NCBI GenBank assembly: GCA_900553255.1
Contig: USCI01000033.1
Coordinates: forward strand, 1 to 25,431
Origin: an uncultured Oscillospiraceae bacterium
GTDB lineage: Bacteria > Bacillota > Clostridia > Oscillospirales > Acutalibacteraceae
Direction of reading: 5' to 3'
DNA: 25,431 nucleotides
How positions within the stretch are numbered: the stretch's first letter is position 1; each line of letters starts with the position of its first letter. Both the position numbers and the translations under genes were made by a program. The notes beneath the pieces were generated by a model that saw nothing but the letters and a program-made list of their open reading frames with translations, did no database searches and was not told where the DNA came from. Below are positions 23,423-25,431 of this stretch, piece by piece.

Positions 23423-24253
23423 GTGATTGCTACGCATTCAGACAACACGACAAACAAAAGCCGGAAAACGGCTGTGATTATATCCCTTGTCATTATCCTG
23501 ACCGCATTGCTGACCTGTGCTGCTGCGGCAGCCGTCTATTACTTCCGTATGGTTAACGGCGGCACGCCCACCACCAACCTGTCCGCCCCGCCCAACTATT
23601 TTATCAACGCCCCCGCACCGTCCGGCAGTGTATCCTGGCCTGCACAGGGAACGGTTCTCGCACAGACCGACCGGGCTTCGGACAGCTATCTGGACGAAAC
23701 CGTGTGGGTCGGGGATTCCCGCATTGTCGGCATGGCGCTCAATAATATGATCAAGGAATCCAATGCCTTTGCGGAGACCGGCCTCAGCCATGACAACATC
23801 AACGCCGTTTCCTGCGTGGAAATCAACGGGAGAAACTATACCATCCCGCAGGCGGTGGGCATTCGCAAGCCCAAGCGGATGGTGATTGCTTTCGGCATCA
23901 ACGGCATCGCCTGGATGAGCATCGATGACTTCATGGAATCGTACACCCAAATGGTAGAAACGCTGCAGCGCAGGTCGCCCGACAGCGTGATCATCCTGCA
24001 GGCCATTCTGCCGGTTTCCTCCACATATGAACGGAATGAGCCGCGGGTGACCAACCGCAAAATCGATCAGTATAACCAGCGTATTAAGCAGCTCGCCGAA
24101 GAGATGGGCCTGTATTATCTGGAAGCCGACACGGCGCTGAAGAACACCGACGGCTCCCTGTATTCGGCGTATAACAACGGGGACGGCCTGCACTATAACA
24201 AAGCCGGCGCACAGGCCATCGTGGATTACTTTATGACCCATCAGGCTCCCTGA
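23423..24253 (+). CDS. Membrane-anchored SGNH/GDSL-type hydrolase-like protein
   Basis: The 276-residue protein has a short cytoplasmic start, one signal-anchor helix (about 17-41), a Pro/Thr/Ser-rich linker, and an extracellular domain. The domain shows SGNH blocks: Ser in VWVGDSRIVG, Asn in FGINGIAW, and the Asp/His pair in DGLHYN near the end. It is probably an esterase or acetyl hydrolase acting on cell-surface glycans. That follows from the fold and location; the substrate is unknown. The GTG at 23423 gives the best anchor, but its AAAGCGG site is poor, so the start is uncertain. It is followed by a terminator. Confidence 0.8.
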   Translation: MIATHSDNTTNKSRKTAVIISLVIILTALLTCAAAAAVYYFRMVNGGTPTTNLSAPPNYFINAPAPSGSVSWPAQGTVLAQTDRASDSYLDETVWVGDSRIVGMALNNMIKESNAFAETGLSHDNINAVSCVEINGRNYTIPQAVGIRKPKRMVIAFGINGIAWMSIDDFMESYTQMVETLQRRSPDSVIILQAILPVSSTYERNEPRVTNRKIDQYNQRIKQLAEEMGLYYLEADTALKNTDGSLYSAYNNGDGLHYNKAGAQAIVDYFMTHQAP

Positions 24254-24302
24254 TATAGTATACCCCTTTTTCCCCCTCGGGACAAGCCTGAACCCAAACC
24301 GC

Positions 24303-24341
24303 GGCGCACAGAAAAACGTTTCGTTTTGCTGTGCGCCTTTT
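24303..24341 (+). terminator. Terminator after the SGNH-hydrolase gene
   Basis: GGCGCACAG pairs with CTGTGCGCC, and AAAAACG with CGTTTTG, around a short loop, followed by TTTT. It lies 50 nt after the stop and ends 20 nt before the metallophosphoesterase start, so the downstream gene may depend on read-through. Confidence 0.8.
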
Positions 24342-24360
24342 GTGAAGGGCGGATAAAGCT

Positions 24361-25203
24361 GTGAAGAAAAAACGGCGTATATGTTTTCTGGCAGCATCTG
24401 CTGCCGTGCTTGCCGGCGCAGCTGGCTGGATTGCCTGGGGGAATACCGCGCTCGTGCAAACCGAACAGGTTGTCCGCAGCGAACGCCTGCCGGCCGCTTT
24501 TTCCGGATACCGGATTGCACATGTTTCCGACCTGCATAATGCGCAGTTCGGTACGGATAACGAAAAGCTGCTGGAGCTGCTGCGGACAGCCGCCCCGGAC
24601 TGCATTGCGGTGACCGGCGACATAGTGGACTCCCGCCGCACCGATTTTGACGTGGCAGCCGCATTTATGGATGCCGCGGCAGAGATCGCGCCGGTGTATT
24701 ATGTCACCGGCAACCATGAATCCCGGCTCAAAGACTATCCGGAACTCGAGCAGCGGTTCACCGACAGCGGCGTTACGGTGCTGCACGGCGCCGCGACGGA
24801 TATCGTGCGGGACGACGAGCGTATCCGCCTGATCGGTATCGACGATCCGGATTTTTCCTCCACGGAAGACAGCACCGCTTACGTTGCCGACGCGCTGGAA
24901 GGGCTGGCCGATGAGGCGGTATTCACGGTTTTGCTCTCCCACCGGCCGGAATTGTTTGCGGCATATGCCGCCGCAGGCGTTGATCTGACCCTCTCCGGCC
25001 ATGCCCACGGCGGCCAGTTCCGCCTGCCATTTATCGGCGGCCTGGCTGCACCGGATCAGGGGTTGTTTCCCCGATATACCAGCGGCTTGTATACAAATGG
25101 CCGCTCTCAAATGGTGGTCAGCCGCGGTCTCGGCAACAGCCTGTTTCCCTTTCGGGTGAATAACCGCCCTGAGGTGGTGCTGATCACCCTGGAAGCGGCC
25201 TGA
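24361..25203 (+). CDS. Membrane-anchored metallophosphoesterase (calcineurin-like)
   Basis: The 280-residue protein has an N-terminal signal-anchor (KKKRR then a hydrophobic stretch, about 7-27) and a calcineurin-like phosphoesterase domain. All metal-binding blocks are present: HVSDLHN (54-60, D57 and H59), TGDIVD (85-90, D87), TGNHE (116-120), LLSHRPE, and SGHAHGGQF. It resembles YkuE-type enzymes that act at the outer membrane face on phosphate esters. The substrate cannot be read from sequence. The GTG start at 24361 has GGGCGGATAA just upstream. It has no obvious promoter of its own. Confidence 0.9.
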   Translation: MKKKRRICFLAASAAVLAGAAGWIAWGNTALVQTEQVVRSERLPAAFSGYRIAHVSDLHNAQFGTDNEKLLELLRTAAPDCIAVTGDIVDSRRTDFDVAAAFMDAAAEIAPVYYVTGNHESRLKDYPELEQRFTDSGVTVLHGAATDIVRDDERIRLIGIDDPDFSSTEDSTAYVADALEGLADEAVFTVLLSHRPELFAAYAAAGVDLTLSGHAHGGQFRLPFIGGLAAPDQGLFPRYTSGLYTNGRSQMVVSRGLGNSLFPFRVNNRPEVVLITLEAA

Positions 25204-25369
25204 ACCGTCGGCATTGCGTACGCATCCGCTTCTTCTGCGGCACCGCTGTTCCCGGCAGCCGATGTGCTTCAAATTTCTCCCGCCTGCCATGGCCCCCTTT
25301 TCCGATCATCCCTTCCCCCGCTGCCGCTTTCTCCCGGTTCTGTGGCGGTGTCGCCGGAACAAACAACGA

Positions 25370-25401
25370 AAAACCCGCCGGACGAACGTCCGGCGGGTTT
25401 T
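25370..25401. terminator. Intrinsic terminator near right edge
   Basis: AAAACCCGCCGGAC pairs perfectly with GTCCGGCGGGTTTT around GAAC. The minus-strand tail (TTTTTCGTTGTTTG) is the better U-tract, so it may end a minus-strand gene entering from the right, but it can also serve the metallophosphoesterase. The bases between 25,204 and 25,369 hold no gene I can support. Confidence 0.75.
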
Positions 25402-25431
25402 CAGCCTGTCAAAGAAGTCGCCAAAAGGCGG

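Noticed and set aside
1..25431. CRISPR arrays, insertion sequences, phage genes, tRNA or rRNA
   Set aside because: No regularly spaced repeats, transposase or integrase motifs, terminal inverted repeats, or cloverleaf sequences were found on either strand by eye.

Overview
This 25.4-kb window looks like chromosomal DNA of a GC-rich member of the Clostridia, most like Oscillospiraceae/Ruminococcaceae. The reasons are the gene content and order (tilS-hpt-ftsH, rplI next to dnaB and a GdpP-type phosphodiesterase, RNase J, DegV, AzlCD), strong Shine-Dalgarno sites, frequent GTG starts, and an ECF sigma factor followed by a small one-helix membrane protein. This is inference from gene families; no database was searched. 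I see no phage, transposon, CRISPR, tRNA or rRNA.

Left half (about 1-14,474), all on the minus strand. Reading in the direction of transcription: a sugar nucleotidyltransferase fused to a degenerate phosphomannomutase; a strong promoter overlapping its stop codon; a 320-nt leader with an internal terminator; RNase J; gdpP; rplI; dnaB; terminator; tilS-hpt-ftsH; terminator; a GyrI-like ligand-binding protein; terminator; an ECF sigma factor; and its membrane partner, which seems frameshifted. This is mostly housekeeping: RNA decay, c-di-AMP turnover, replication, translation, tRNA-Ile lysidine synthesis, purine salvage and membrane proteolysis.

Right half. Plus strand: rnhA, a GrpB-pyrophosphatase fusion, a small-molecule kinase and a DUF1848 protein with a C-terminal CxxxCxxC motif form a tight run (about 14,589-17,794). 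Next is the nifS-nifU iron-sulfur pair under a strong promoter whose spacer carries a 13-bp palindrome, then azlC-azlD under its own promoter. Minus strand: a maltose-acetyltransferase-type gene with an apparent one-base frameshift near its start, degV, and a TVP38/TMEM64 membrane protein. Plus strand again: an anchored SGNH-hydrolase-like protein and an anchored metallophosphoesterase.

Most worth following up: the rnhA-linked cassette, which may couple a nucleotidyltransferase, a pyrophosphatase, a kinase and an Fe-S enzyme; the loss of both catalytic motifs in the mutase half of the sugar-nucleotide protein; the RNase J leader, which may be an attenuator or small RNA; a dockerin-type calcium loop in the outer domain of FtsH; and two apparent single-base frameshifts.
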